From Dioscorea cayenensis subsp. rotundata (Eukaryota > Streptophyta > Magnoliopsida > Dioscoreales > Dioscoreaceae), in contig NC_052484.1 in NCBI RefSeq assembly GCF_009730915.1, forward strand, positions 806,001 to 870,000: a DNA stretch of 64,000 nt, in the 5' to 3' direction. Shown in pieces: positions 37,330 to 50,301 of the stretch; the first letter of the stretch is position 1, and the number at the start of each line of letters is the position of its first letter. Position numbers and translations under genes: made by a program. Under the pieces are notes generated by a model. That model did no database searches. It saw nothing but the letters and a program-made list of their open reading frames with translations, and had not been told where the DNA came from.

Positions 37330-39316
37330 TATGCTGAACCTTGAGCACCAACAACTCTGAGTTGAGTTTATCAGGATTTTTATCCTGGAGCCTGCTGATA
37401 CAGCTGAATGCTTTGCCATTCAGACTGATGTGCTTCAAATTATGTCAACTGTGGTGAAAGACCAGAAGTAAACTGTGGTGAAAGATAAGGAGGAAACTGT
37501 GGTGAAAGATAATGAGGAAACTGTGGTAAAAGGTTAGGAGGATTTTAATAGGAAATGAGTCATGCTTTTTAATTATTGCATTCTGATCACTTTTGATTTA
37601 CATGTTGCATAGGAAATCAAAGAGAGGCTGAAACAATTCAGCCTGTTCAGCAAACTGAGGCTGTGCTTCTTCCGCCATCTCAACAAACTCAGGCTGTGCT
37701 TCCACCATCTCAACAAACTGAGATTGAAGCAATTTATCTTCCACCTGCTCAGGCTGAAACAATTCAGCTTCATCCTGAAAAACAAGTGGCAATAAGCCTA
37801 ACAAATTATGCTTTTGTTGTAAGCTAGTTTATTATTATTATTATTATTTTTTTTTTTTGCCATGAATTTCAGAAATGTTTATGTTTTTGTTTAACACAAT
37901 GTTACTTTGGACAGCTAAAATATTGTGAAAAAAAACCAGCTACACCTATTGTCACCATAATTTCAACAGCACCAAAATTAGATGAAGGTTGGTAATTAAC
38001 TTGTAGCAATATAATAGAAGATTATCCTCCTATTATAACAATATGGTTTTTTTGTCCCAGGTGATGAGAGTACTGTGTTTTTATCTCATTTGCCTGGAAA
38101 TACTGATATTCCACTTCTGTGGAATATTTTTAAAAATTACGGCGCTAAAAAAGTGGATGCTTATAAGCTAACAAGAAGCAAGGTTCGTTTCAAAAATTTA
38201 TGAATTGTAAGTTACATGTTAATGGGTGCTGACACTTCATTTTTCGTTTACAGGAGACGGGAGCAGTTTTTGCTACAATTAAACTAGGCAATATTTCTGA
38301 TTTAAAAAAAGCTTTAGAGGTAATTAGTTTTAAAACAATATTTATAGCACAAGTTATTCTTATTTGATGACTTATTTTTTTTTTTTATTTGTAGGCTTCA
38401 CCAATCAATATCAAAGGCAAACTGATTAAAGTCACTAAGTATGTGCCGAAAAACAGATTGTAAATCAGATTGAATTGTATTGAGAATTTCATCATTGTCT
38501 TCATTTTTTTTTGTTTCTCCTCTGTTGTGTGTGCATGCATATATGTGAAAACAAAAGAATTGACATTCTCGTTAAGAGTATAAGAGTACAATAAAAAAGA
38601 ACTTCTAATTTGATGCTGAAAAGGAGAGAAAAATTTGGAGTACAATATTCTGTGGTATTTCTCTGCAGTGGACTTGAAAGAAAATTTATGATGCCATTTT
38701 AAGTTCAGAGCATAAATAAGTGTGGTGTGGACATCCACATAGAACTGTTTAGCAATATCTTGTTGAATTTACTTATTATTACATTTTGATGATACATATA
38801 ACATGTTAAGTTTGATTGATGGTTTCTGGACTTGCTCAAGCTTGGAAAAACACTACCACCAGAGAATTTCGGCATTCATTTGATGATATGAATTCACAAA
38901 GGACACTGCAGTATATCTTTCACACACACACACATATATATATATAAATCTTCATTTTATTAGTGTAACCTAAAAAATAAATTTTATTTTTGGTATTATT
39001 AATCATATTTTCAATGATGAACCAACTTTCGCAGGATTTAATATCCAAGAACAACCTGTGCAGAGAGAAAATGTAGTCCTCCGCTGGAGAAGGGAAATTG
39101 CACTTCAGCGTCAACGAAGTTTTAAATTCCATTGGTACAATGCGTTACACAAAAAAAAAATTATATGTTTATTTCCATCTTTTTTTTTCTTTAACATAAA
39201 TATATTTTTTCAGTGAACAGTTAGAAGATGGTGAAGTAAAATCTGACACACCTCATCCCGCTCCTTTAAACAAGACTGAGAGTTCAGAGACAGTAAAGGA
39301 AGATGAAGGTCATAAA

Positions 39317-39319
<3 letters not shown>
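37330..39319 (+). pseudogene. NTF2-RRM (G3BP-like) gene, broken at its 5' side
   Basis: The G3BP-like family joins an N-terminal NTF2-like domain to a C-terminal RRM and acts in RNA granules. Near 37380-37440 a frame reads FILEPADTAECFAIQTDVLQ, resembling the end of an NTF2-like domain (FFL.P...G.F...D), but with shifts upstream and a stop at 37469-37471. Then come a VVKD repeat exon (donor at 37535-37540), a Gln/Pro-rich exon 37613-37818, 37915-37987, RRM exons 38061-38182 (VFLSHLPGNTDIPLLWNIF), 38254-38319 (ETGAVFATIKLGNISDLKKA) and 38395-38463 (ASPINIKGKLIKV, then a stop). Phases agree across these. Two later exons, 39035 to about 39135 and 39214-39319, form their own open pair ending in SETVKEDEGHK. 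The RRM part is intact, so an expressed shorter protein cannot be excluded. Confidence 0.5.
37447..37541 (+). repeat. 24-bp tandem repeat, four units
   Basis: Four units of about 24 bases starting AACTGTGGTGAAAGA, at 37447, 37471, 37495 and 37519. In frame they encode ETVVKDKE-type octapeptides. The first unit ends in an in-frame TAA where later units have GGA. Confidence 0.85.

Positions 39320-39361
<42 letters not shown>
39319..39361. repeat. (AT)n microsatellite
   Basis: About 43 bases of AT repeat starting directly at the stop codon of the last NTF2-RRM exon. Confidence 0.9.
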
Positions 39362-39363
<2 letters not shown>

Positions 39364-40134
39364 TCAAAATTAAATTTGCACTTTAGAAATTTCTAGATTA
39401 TTGACTATTTCCAGTTTCATTCTGTCTTTCATGATTTTTTTTTATTATTATTTTTTTTAATAAGGTACACATTCTGTTTAGTTTAAAGAATTAATGAATT
39501 GTTTACTTTCAAAAGTTGTTTAGTTGATTTGCAATAAGTTTTTTTTTTAATCATGTGGATAAACTATATATATATATTACGAGAGATGCTCTCTCTCTCT
39601 ATATATATATATTATGTTTATCGAATATATATTTCAAATGATAAAGATGTCAATTTGGTATGGATTTTTTCTGTGAAAAAATGGATAAATTACTCCTTTA
39701 TTAAGGAAAAGAAAAATAAACAAATACTCACACATAATACATAAAACATCAAAACAACGTGAAAAATAGGGGCAAAACAAAAAATCTGAAAATACATATA
39801 TAAACATCAAGGGTGAGGTACTCCAGGAGAACAAAATTATTCTAGTAATTATATTTCTCTGAATGAATCAAACATCCCCTAAAAATTTGTTATTAGCATC
39901 AGGTATTATTTATTATTTCTTTTAAGCATACGAATTTTCCATTTTTTTTTTAGTTTTCTATGATGATTTGAATAATTCATTGACAATATTAATTAAAATG
40001 AGTTTTTCTTGCTCTCTTAATATAATCTTGCCGATCACAGAACCTTATCAAGATGATTCCAAATTTTCCAACTCTTGATCACGGAACCTTTACATGTGTG
40101 TGTAAATAAATAAATAAATATATATATATATAAG
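39362..40134. other. AT-rich spacer
   Basis: Nothing recognisable apart from short TA/CT runs near 39565-39610. Confidence 0.5.
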
Positions 40135-40325
40135 ACCGATAATCTAGAGACATCCTACAACAATCATTAAATCATTATTCAACGATTGTTGTTTTATTAT
40201 AAATATAACTCCGGAGGTGAGATTAGCATCACTAATCCCACCTCTAGGGTTAGTAATAAAATAGTAATTGTTAGATGGATGATCTAACGGCTGCTATGGG
40301 AACATCCCTAAATTCATTTTCTGAG
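40135..40325. mobile_element. Foldback MITE, copy 2 of 4
   Basis: The left arm begins TCTAGAGACATCCTACAACA and continues to ATCATTATTCAACG. The right arm in reverse complement reads TTTAGGGATGTTCCCATAGC then CGTTAGATCATCC. The arms pair imperfectly around a centre with ACTCCGGAGGTGAG. It shares arm motifs with the elements at 5108, 40860 and 62745. Confidence 0.5.
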
Positions 40326-40642
40326 GCCGTCCCAAAAAATATATTTTCATATGGAATTTAACGAGAATGCATGTAGTTTTAATAGTCTGATATACTTTCT
40401 CCATTGTTTGGTCTAACATTTTATACACAATTGAGTGTTGTATCAAACTTGACTTATTGATCTTGGGCCCATTTTATTGAAGGATTTAAAAAACAGAAGT
40501 CAATGGCAAAAGCAAGGAGATTTGTCATAATGTAATATAGATGATATCATTTTCTGTATTTATCTTAAGAGTAATGATATTTTAACCTTTTGATCATCAT
40601 GTGATATTTGGTTTCTGTAATTTAACCTTTTTAAAAGTTACT

Positions 40643-40790
40643 TTTTTTATGGAGATGTTGAGGTGTTTATAAAGGACTGAAATGCTGTTAAGGTAGCTGT
40701 AATAGTTGATAAATTATTTTAAATTTGATTGTTTTGGTGATTTAATTTATTCAATAATGATTCATTGTACAACTTAATTGCAATTTGCAT
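40643..40790. repeat. Dispersed repeat, right copy
   Basis: Matches 30985-31090 and then 31440-31470 in the same order and orientation, without the roughly 300-base insertion present in the left copy. Confidence 0.55.
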
Positions 40791-40859
40791 CCATATATTA
40801 TATTACTGAATTTAAATTTTTTAAACATTTATTCTTTGATATTATATATATACACACAC

Positions 40860-41070
40860 AAGACCCATCATCTATGGTGTCTACAGTGATCATTCGATCA
40901 TCCGACAATTACAATTCATTCAAAAACAACATTATACATTGCCGAGCAGTGTTACAATATTGTACAACAATTAAAAACATTAAATTTGTACTATATCCAT
41001 ATAAATAATAGTCATTGGATCATCATTCAACGGATGTAAACAAATATCTCTAGTAAACATTAATCTACAT
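40860..41070. mobile_element. Foldback MITE, copy 3 of 4
   Basis: The left arm includes CTATGGTGTCTACAGTGATC and ATTCGATCATCCG. The right arm in reverse complement includes CTAGAGATATTTGTTTACAT and CCGTTGAATGATGATCC. There is no coding capacity. It has the same arm layout as the other three copies. Confidence 0.45.
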
Positions 41071-41345
41071 ATCTATGTATATGGCTTAAACCCAGTATAT
41101 ATATATATATATATAACTCAGAGTATATATATATATATATATTAAAGAATGAGTCCTTTGGATCAAATACTATAATGACAAACCATGATTTATAAAATTT
41201 ATTTGATCAAGTCTCAGAACTAGGATAACATATTTACATCAAATCACTAAATATATAGAGGAATAAAATTAAGTACTATCCCTTTTTCATAACACACCAT
41301 AATGATAATTCACTCTTCACTTCAAACTTGCTACCATCCCAAATT

Positions 41346-41351
41346 TTTATT
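41346..41351 (-). terminator. Poly(A) signal of LUH
   Basis: AATAAA on the minus strand, about 110 bases after the LUH stop codon, in an AT-rich 3' flank. Confidence 0.4.
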
Positions 41352-41461
41352 TTATAGGAAGAAAAACACCAACCCAAAAAAAACAAAAGAAATAACGAGA
41401 ACGGATACCGCAATTAATCAGAATCGAATACCATTAATACGAATTCAATCACCCGAAGTTA

Positions 41462-44400
41462 TTATTTCCATAATTTAACGGATTTATCGTGGCTGCCGGA
41501 TGCAACCATTCCGGTGAGCGGAGATTGGGCCAATGCTGCAATCAGACCGTCATGCGCCTGAACGGACATTGTACGGTTCTCGACCATGTTCCATAGTGCC
41601 AATGACTGAAACAATTGTGACAAGAATATATATCAGAATTATGGAATATGTTTCGCATGCAATGAGAATCAAGTTTCAGATGATTAGTATTATTGTCAGC
41701 TGGAATGGCAAAATATTATTCGTCGGTGAGTAAGTTCTACATGTCGAAATATTCTATGCAGGTACTAATGAAATACTTAATATAATGTATAGCTCTATTC
41801 TCTAATGGACTATGATCTTGACAACATGTGAAACTACAAAAATCAACATTGTACCAAGTTTTGGAATTTCAATCTCACACAAGCACAAAATCTAATGAGG
41901 GGAAAGCAAAATTATTGGTTTTATCAAAAGGAAATTGTTTACTGTTTGTTTGCAGAAATGCAAAATAAAAACATTTATTAGAAACTTCAATTTGGTTCTC
42001 AGACCTAATTTTTGTCATTTCGTGTGGATATTGGCATACTGTGACCTAAGTTTTGACCTAAATCCAGCAGAAATTTAAGGAACTTTGACAGAGAATCTGA
42101 CATGCTGGCGAAGAAGAAAATTCGGTTATAGAATTCTCGATTTGAAGCACATTGCAAGATTTTTAACACATGGCCTATGATATTCATTGTCATGCAAAGT
42201 ACATGGATTATTCTTGCATGCTTTTATACCGTGCAAAAATCATATCGCTTATATACCCTTATGATTGGAAGTCCACCAGAAAATTTTAAAAGATTTAAAC
42301 TGCTCCTCATTCTCTTCATTTCGTGAGGGGGAAAGGAGAATATAAGAGTCAGGATAAATCTCGCTTTTTCTTTAAGTAAAGTTTACTTTTAACCATATGG
42401 GTATATAAGCAAACATGACTTTACAAGGGAATATTAGCAATTACACACTAATATAGGGGCATACGAACAATTTATAATAAGTAAAATCTTAAGATGCTGT
42501 CAGTCATATGAATGAAAGATTACCTGGTAACCACCAATAACCAAGAGACTTGTATAGGTTGGATGGAAAACACAAGAATGGAACTTGTTCCCATTGGAGC
42601 TCAGCTCATGGATACACTCCCCTGATACTATGGACCACACCTTAACATAATCCTGACTAACAGATGCCAAGTATTCCCCATTTGCATCCCAACAAACCGA
42701 GTGGACCTCCGTATTATGATCCTGTAGATAAACATAAGCATTAATCTGGAGAGTTGCTAGAGTATATCGTAACTCATCTAATAGAGGTTTCAACACTTGG
42801 TATTGAAGTACATTTTTTTAAGACATGAGAAAGTTAATAAATGCATCAAACACCTGCAATGTAAGTGTCTTCCTATCTGTCTCGACATCAAAGATGGAGA
42901 CTGTGTTTTCTGCCGCTGCCGCCAGAAGTTGTCCAACTCTAGGCTGAAATCTCACTTGTGCTGCACCACACTGTTTGACGATATTGCAGGATATAGACAC
43001 AAGGTTTTAAATGAATAATCTGATAACTCTCGTGAAGAAGCAGATAAGACAAGGAAGAGGAACTCAAACCCAGACCTTGGAAATATGAGAACATGAATAT
43101 TGGCCAACATTCCAGAATCGAATCTCACTAATACCATCAGAGGAGCAAAGCAAGTCTGTTTTTTTGGGATGAAAATCCAGTGACGTCACCTGGGAGGTGT
43201 GCCCGGAGTACGTGTGCAAACAAAAGTTCGGCTACAAAATTGAAAAAATAAAAAAAGGGCATTAGAGAATCAGCATCTCAAGGAAAAAGTATAATAACAG
43301 CAGATAAACAACTTAAGCTTTGCAGAAGTCACAAGGAAAGAAAAATCTAAACTGTCAAACTGATCAAATGAGCCAGACCAGGGGTATCAAACATAACATA
43401 TCAAAAGATGGTATAACATAAAGAATATACATACCAACCAAAACATAACTATATCATCCAGTAAACTAACAGCCAAAAATTTGGTCTAGGTTGAGTCTCT
43501 ATTGTATTGCTTACAAACAGTCAAAGTTAATAGCAAGCAGACAACCAAAATGCTAAGGAAAACCACGAGTGGTGGATTCAAGTAGCTGTTGCTTAATACC
43601 ACCTTCAAATAAAAAATTTCACAATGCCCTCATTTTCCTTGAGACACATTTACTTCCAAAATGATAATTTAAAAAATAATATGCAAATGATTTAAGATTG
43701 AACACAAAAATAAATCAATAGAAATGTCAGGTAAATTAGGTAACAGCTCAAAGATCGCTTTGTGGAACAGAGAAATGGACGGTGTGATTAAAATAAGAAT
43801 TTGAATTATAAAAAACCAAAAGGCATGATAACAAAAGTATAATCAATAGCTCAGTTCCTCAATATAGACAATATAGAAAAGCTTGCAGTAGAATAAGAAA
43901 ATTGGCAAATGGACAGTAAAGTAGTACAGAAAAATTTAGAGAAAGCAAGAATTATTACTTCAGCTGCATTCCATAATCGCACTGTTCTATCTAAAGAAGA
44001 TGTGGCCAGATGAGTTGAGTTTGGTCTAAAGCGGACATCTGTAATGATAAGAGTGTGATCTTCTGGAGTGCTTTCTGTTTGCTTAGTATCCATGTTCCAC
44101 AGGAAAACCTAGTGGCACAAAGACAAACTTGTAAAAATCCTTGATTTTTACGTGGGAAAACAGCATCTTCTAACCAAATCAAGAATAATAACATCATTAT
44201 TAGGAAAAGAAAAGGGAACCAATGGTCCATCTACAAGAAACAAATAGTTATTCTCTAGAAAATTTATAATAGAAAAGTTACGCATGAAATCACCACAAGA
44301 GTTTCTGACCATTCTTTATCTCGACTATCATATTGTTTGATACATAACAAGTGGATCAGATTCTTAAGTAGAGTTCATGCAATGGTAAAATTCCAATCTT

Positions 44401-47400
44401 GGAGCAATTCCAAGTTATAGTAATAGACGCATGAGAATTCTCTGAATTAAAGTTTCCTAAGAGAAAGGTATTGAAGGCTATTCATAGATTTAACAAAATC
44501 ACCCACAGGATATACAGTAATTACCTGCAGCACTGGATCTATTATTTCTCATGTGACCAAAACAACAACGCACTAGCTCCTAATTTTGATTGCTTGGCGC
44601 TATGACTTGTTTTTTTTTTCTCTCAATAACTTGAATAAGTTAACAATATCTTGCAAACATGAACATTAACATTGTTACAACGATACCTTCTTCTCATGCC
44701 CAGCACTGGCCAACAACTTTCCATCTGAAGAGAAGTGACAGCACACTATTTTGTTGTTACTTGCACGAGTACATCCTACCTCGCTAAAGGTAAAACCTGG
44801 AAAGCAAAACGTGTCGACACAATTGAGAACTAGTATTTTATGTATACTATACTAAACTTTCTTCATGACTATAATCACCCTTCGTCAACTCTGACTTATG
44901 CTCTGCCGGACTTGCTTTTAATGCAGAAAATATATCTCTTGCATCTGCATCATCATGTGACAGAAATGACTCTACATTATCATCCAATGAACCAACGTCT
45001 GGAAAATGTTCCAAGTCACCCTGCAATTCAAAGATATACAAGATTGTAAACAAGATGAAACTAAAATGAGTACCATTTCAGGTCCCATAGATTAACATTG
45101 CAAAGAATATAACAAATACCATCTGATTTGAAGACGAAGCCAGTACACCAGCTCCATCAGCACCATACATCATTAGACTTTTTGACATGTTGTTAACATG
45201 TTGCAAGTTTCCGCCCATTGCCATTCCATCACCAGGTGTGTGAGTTGATGGAGTTGAAGGAGCAGAATTAGAAGGCCCAACAGTATTCCCCGTACCAGTG
45301 CTGTTGGCAGCTCCAGAAGAAGAAGTTTGTTTCCTTTTTCTAGTAGTCTGTCATCATAATATGCAAGTACAAACATAGCTTGGTAATATATACTAAACGA
45401 ACACTACCTTACATGACATGAGGAAAAAATTATCTCAATTAACAACCTGTTGCAACTGTTGCTGCTGCTGCATCTGTTCCTGCTGTGGTTGAACCAAGGA
45501 CTGCTGCATATGGGTTGGCTTCATCTGAAAGCAAAAACTAATATGTTACAGAATACAGACTCTCACTAACAACTGATGGCATAGGTTGGGTTACAACAGT
45601 AGCCAAGCAGAAAAATAGAAATCCTCTATATAACAGAGAAGTCATGGAGAAGATCATGGGCAAGCATACTGCAATCTAGCTAGTTTTTTACATACTTATC
45701 AATTCACCTGGGGGGGATTTGGCATTATATTATCTGTGTAATTCATCAAGAAACCACCCTTGCACAAAGGAAATGACTGAGAGGTCATTTGTTGGTCAAA
45801 TCATGGGAAGGATAAATGTTTTCACCAGACCAACAATCAAATGATATTCCATAGTAAAGGATAGTTGGTAATCATGCGGCTCCAATAATCCAATGTAAAT
45901 CAGCCGGATATACTCTTTCTATGGGGCATCCTATGTATGACTGTCTGGTCCTAGGGGTGTTTCTGCAGTTAAAAGGTAAAGCAGCTTGCAAAGTCATGGT
46001 GGCATTTTCATAATTTCTTAGCACTTATAAACAAGCTATTTAAACATGTTAAATCACACTTTGATTTCCTCACTTTTGTACCTAGGCCATCATGCTAGTA
46101 ATACACCAAACACATGACAGTATTGAGCAGCAATAGATTGTTGCTTGCTACTTGAAAATCAACAAAGTCTTTCAGAATTAGAAAACGGATCAATAACCCA
46201 TAAAAGGCCTCTGGCAGAATAGACATTTCGCAACAAATTTAACTCATCAAAAATAAAATTAGGTATTACATGCTTATTCACTCTATAAAAAAAGGCGATC
46301 AATAAAATTATTTGATGTTATCCAAATTCATCTCTCATCTTTCACATGAATGCCTCATTTAAGTGATAGTGTGATACAGTAATCATGATCTCAATCTTAA
46401 ATATTCAATCCATCATTTATGCCATGTGACACTGTCTTATAAGCTAAAAGCATCAAAATGCAAAGCAAAACATTAATAGTAACAATAATGATAATAATGA
46501 TGATGGTAATAATAATAATAACTATGGCACACGCATAGCAGGTCGCTGGCTAATGATGACAATGGTAAGAATAATAATAACTATGGCACACACATAGCAG
46601 GTCACTGGCTAAGGATAAATTCACATTAGCAGGTGTATGAACAAATTCACACCATACCTACAATGAATAGCATGAAACTATATTCTCCGGTATTTCCTGG
46701 TAATTGCCTCTCAATTAAAGTGGCATAATTATTAGAAAGCTATAAATGTAACATATGCAAAAATAAGAAACAGGATCATAAAAACGAACCTTCATAAGAT
46801 GTTCAGATTGATCCAATCTGACATTTGGTGAATTTGATTGCATTGGTGAACCTACTGAAGTTACTGAACCATCATTCAAACCTTGTTGACCTTCTTTCCC
46901 CGCCAAATTAGCCCTGGTCAATCCCCTAAATCTTTGAGGATCCAAGTCACCATAGTTAGGAAGATTGCCAGTTCCTTGTGCTTGTGCTAAAATTTGCTGT
47001 TGTTGTTGTGGTGACATATGCTGGAACTGATTTTGTGTGGGAATAAAAGGTTTCTGCATTTGTGGGCCTAAATTTGGACGTATTTGATCAAGGCCCTGTA
47101 TGAATTAATTGCATTTGAAGTCATTAAACACTTTCTATTACAAGATAGGTACGAAAATAGGAAAATTTGCTTCCTAATAGACAACATACCGTCAAAGGCC
47201 ATCCTTTTAGTGGCATACCACTGACACCTTGGCTCAATCCTGCTTAATTTGAAAAATCAACATCATTTAAATCTGAAAAGATTTATGCAAACTTCACTTG
47301 TGAAGAAAATATCACTAAAGCAAGATCAAATTGTTTTTACGACAGTATTCAATTCAATCAAATAATGCCTTGCATGTTACATTTCTCACAAAGTTACTAA

Positions 47401-50301
47401 TTTTCTCTTTTATCAAGAACCAACTAAAGACAAAAATGCGCAAAAACCGTCATTAAATAATGTGTCAACAAAAACTGCATCAAAATATAACCAAAACCTG
47501 GAAAATCACTTAAGACAGAGATAGTAACAAATTACATTTACAGTTCCAACTTTCAAGTAGTAATGGTTGCACACCAGGGATAGGCCTATCATAGGGTCTG
47601 AGATTCATCTGGAAATTTGGACAGCAGAGCCTCACCACACTTGCTAACATACAAACATACTAGTCAATTTCACTTTGAAGCCATTCCACATATTTTCTTT
47701 TCTTGCCTGTTCTCCAGCAATGCTGGGTCTTTTTATTTTTATTTTTTATTTTAATTTATTTATTTATTTATTTTTCTCTGACTACACCAGTCACATACTC
47801 CTGGCCGGAGATTCATAACCTGGTTCTATCAACTTGGCCCTTTATGTTTAAACACAACCAAATGCAGCTATGGACTTAGATTGAGTGATATAAGAGGTTC
47901 CTCAGCAAGGTTTCAAGTATTCTTCAGTTGTTTAATTGCTCGAATTTGTTGCTACAGGCACAACATGGAATAGCCTTTGGGAGATCATTACAGATGAGGA
48001 ACGATAGAGGTGGTTGACAGTAATTTCACATACACACACTCTATTGGATTGTTGGAGTCATCTTATTCAAGTCTAACCTTAACTGTGTAATTGCATCCCT
48101 TGTTCACATTTTGCACAGATTCTCCAACTGGAAACTGAGATGAAGTCAAGGCAATCCTTACAGCAGTTGACACTTGACATAGGGCAACACTGCAGAATGC
48201 AAAGATAACATATCTTTTCTGAAAGACAAGTTGCAGTTTGCCTATTAAATTGGAAAGCATGGGGACCAACTGAAATCCCGACATGCTGGTTGCAGTTTGG
48301 ATAATTCAGACAATGGTGATTCCCAAATTCAGCATATTAATCAAGAAAAATGTTACAAGTGTTAAATGGCTCACCAATACTGTGACTAAATTGGAATGCA
48401 CTTCAAGACGAAAGGATTCCTTCCCTGAAGCTGTTATCAGCTCTACTTGCAATCTAATCTAATTCATTATGGCTTAGATTATAAAAAAAATAATAATGAC
48501 AAAATGTAGAGACAATTTCAAAATATTTAGGTCTCATAATGAGCTTTGAAATAAATAATTTCCTTATATGTGAAGACGTCGATATAGTCCTCCAGAAGCA
48601 CTGACATCTTTCATGATCATGTATAAACCATCTAAAACAGCCACAAATGTTTCACCACATATAACTCATGATCAGGTTACCCATATCATCGCTTTATATT
48701 TATATCTTCATATGGTAGACAGCCATTAGGCTTAAAAGAGCTCCTGTGCAAGATCGGCAAGAAGATAATTACCAGCACTGCCTATTCCAGATTTTGACTG
48801 AATTATTCCTTGTCCATACATTGAGGATGGATCCATAGGTAAAGATCTTTGCCCTACACCCATCTCACCTTTGATATCCTGAAATAGATTGTAATAAAAT
48901 AAATACCATGTGCATATTCCAGCATTAAAATTCTGCAAAGATACAGAATATTGAAGAGCCCGTGTGTGCATCCATGCATGTGTGTTGGGGGTCTTTTAAC
49001 TTACAGCAGACTGTTGAGTTCGTGCTTGAATTTGCTGTAGGGCAGCAGACACATTGCCTGCATTCCCTTGAATTAACTGCCTGTCTTGTCAACATTAAAG
49101 CAAATTAAAAATGACATCACCAGAGGAAACTATACAGCCACCAGGACTTGGATTCTAATTCTAAATCTTACCCAGGATGATTGGTTGCTGAATTAAGCAT
49201 GGCCATTCTACCTGCATCAAGAAGTTGAGGAGATGCCTTTGAATCAAGTCCATTAGTATGCTTCATTTGCTCTTGATATAATTTGGCCGCCAACACAGTA
49301 GCAGTTGATGGCCCCAAAATCCCATCAGAACCAATGGCATTTATAGGACCATTAAAAGATTGATGATTAGCATCTCTTCGCTGCATTTGAACATGTCTTT
49401 GCTGTATTAATTGCAATTGCTGCATCTGCAACTGCTGTTCTTTTGCTTTAAGTTGTTGAGCCTGTAAGTCACTAAGAGTTAGACCAGAATAGACCATCCA
49501 GGCACCTGGAAAAGGAAGATGATGGGAGCACATGCACAGATCATAGCAGAATTGCTGACCTCTAAATAAGCAGCAGCAACCTCAGAATGCTTCTCATTTG
49601 TCCTGGCAATGAAAATGTCCCAAAAGACAGACCACCATTCCAACAGAAATCCTCCAGGGGCATCAATGGCTGGAAATACAAGCTAAACATTACTAGAAAG
49701 TCTAGAATCTCAAGGCATATAACTGGCTCGAAATATTCCAACGATACATAATGGACTTGGAAACTTGGTAAGGCTGGTAAACTTGAAATTACATTTCAGC
49801 TACATAAATCTGAACTCTTATCATCACTGGTAATTATTCATTTCCAAAAATAATTTGGTCAGATCAAATGGCATATCAGTGTAAAAAGGAACAGCAGCCA
49901 TAGTATACAAGAAGAGAAATTAGCTATAGTCCTCAGAATCAGAAAAACACCAAAGAGACACAAAAAGTTCAGATTTTTGCTGGCAAACACAAACCAAATT
50001 TATTTATGAAACAGAACAAAATAAGAAGAAATTAAAAAAACAAAAAACAAAAACAAAAACGGAAGAGTAAATTACCTACTGGTTCCGCTGCAACCTTCGC
50101 CTCAGCCATGAAGGCTTTGGCAGTCGATTGAAAGTTTCGTTTCATAAAATAATCATAAATATAAACATCAAGCCTGAAACCAAAGCAACAAATTAGGCAT
50201 TCACATAAAAGAAAAAAAAAAAAAGCTCACTTGTCACACAAACAGACACAAAATCAACAAAGTACCCACATTTTATCCGCTTCCCAATTACTCTGAGCCA
50301 T
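41462..50301 (-). CDS. LUH: LEUNIG_HOMOLOG-type Groucho/TLE-like corepressor
   Basis: A nuclear corepressor recruited through SEUSS-type adaptors; Arabidopsis LUH acts in floral and embryo patterning and seed mucilage. Seventeen coding exons, highest coordinate first: 50301-50270, 50173-50076, 49669-49560, 49461-49172, 49080-49005, 48878-48773, 47239-47190, 47095-46790, 45524-45447, 45347-45120, 45020-44879, 44796-44687, 44108-43959, 43231-43076, 42970-42854, 42721-42524 and 41605-41462. All phases agree, giving 796 residues (787 in Arabidopsis LUH as I recall). [11 protein letters not shown] opens the LUFS/LisH domain (residues 1-88, with [20 protein letters not shown]). Next come a Gln-rich coiled region ([17 protein letters not shown]), a long Q/S/P-rich middle with TRKRK, then WD40 repeats from about residue 515 to the end ([51 protein letters not shown]). 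The MAQ start and middle region favour LUH over LUG. Confidence 0.95.

Noticed and set aside
37573..37804. Minus-strand frames opposite the Gln/Pro-rich exon
   Set aside because: These are shadows of the plus-strand exon 37613-37818, whose splice phases match its neighbours.
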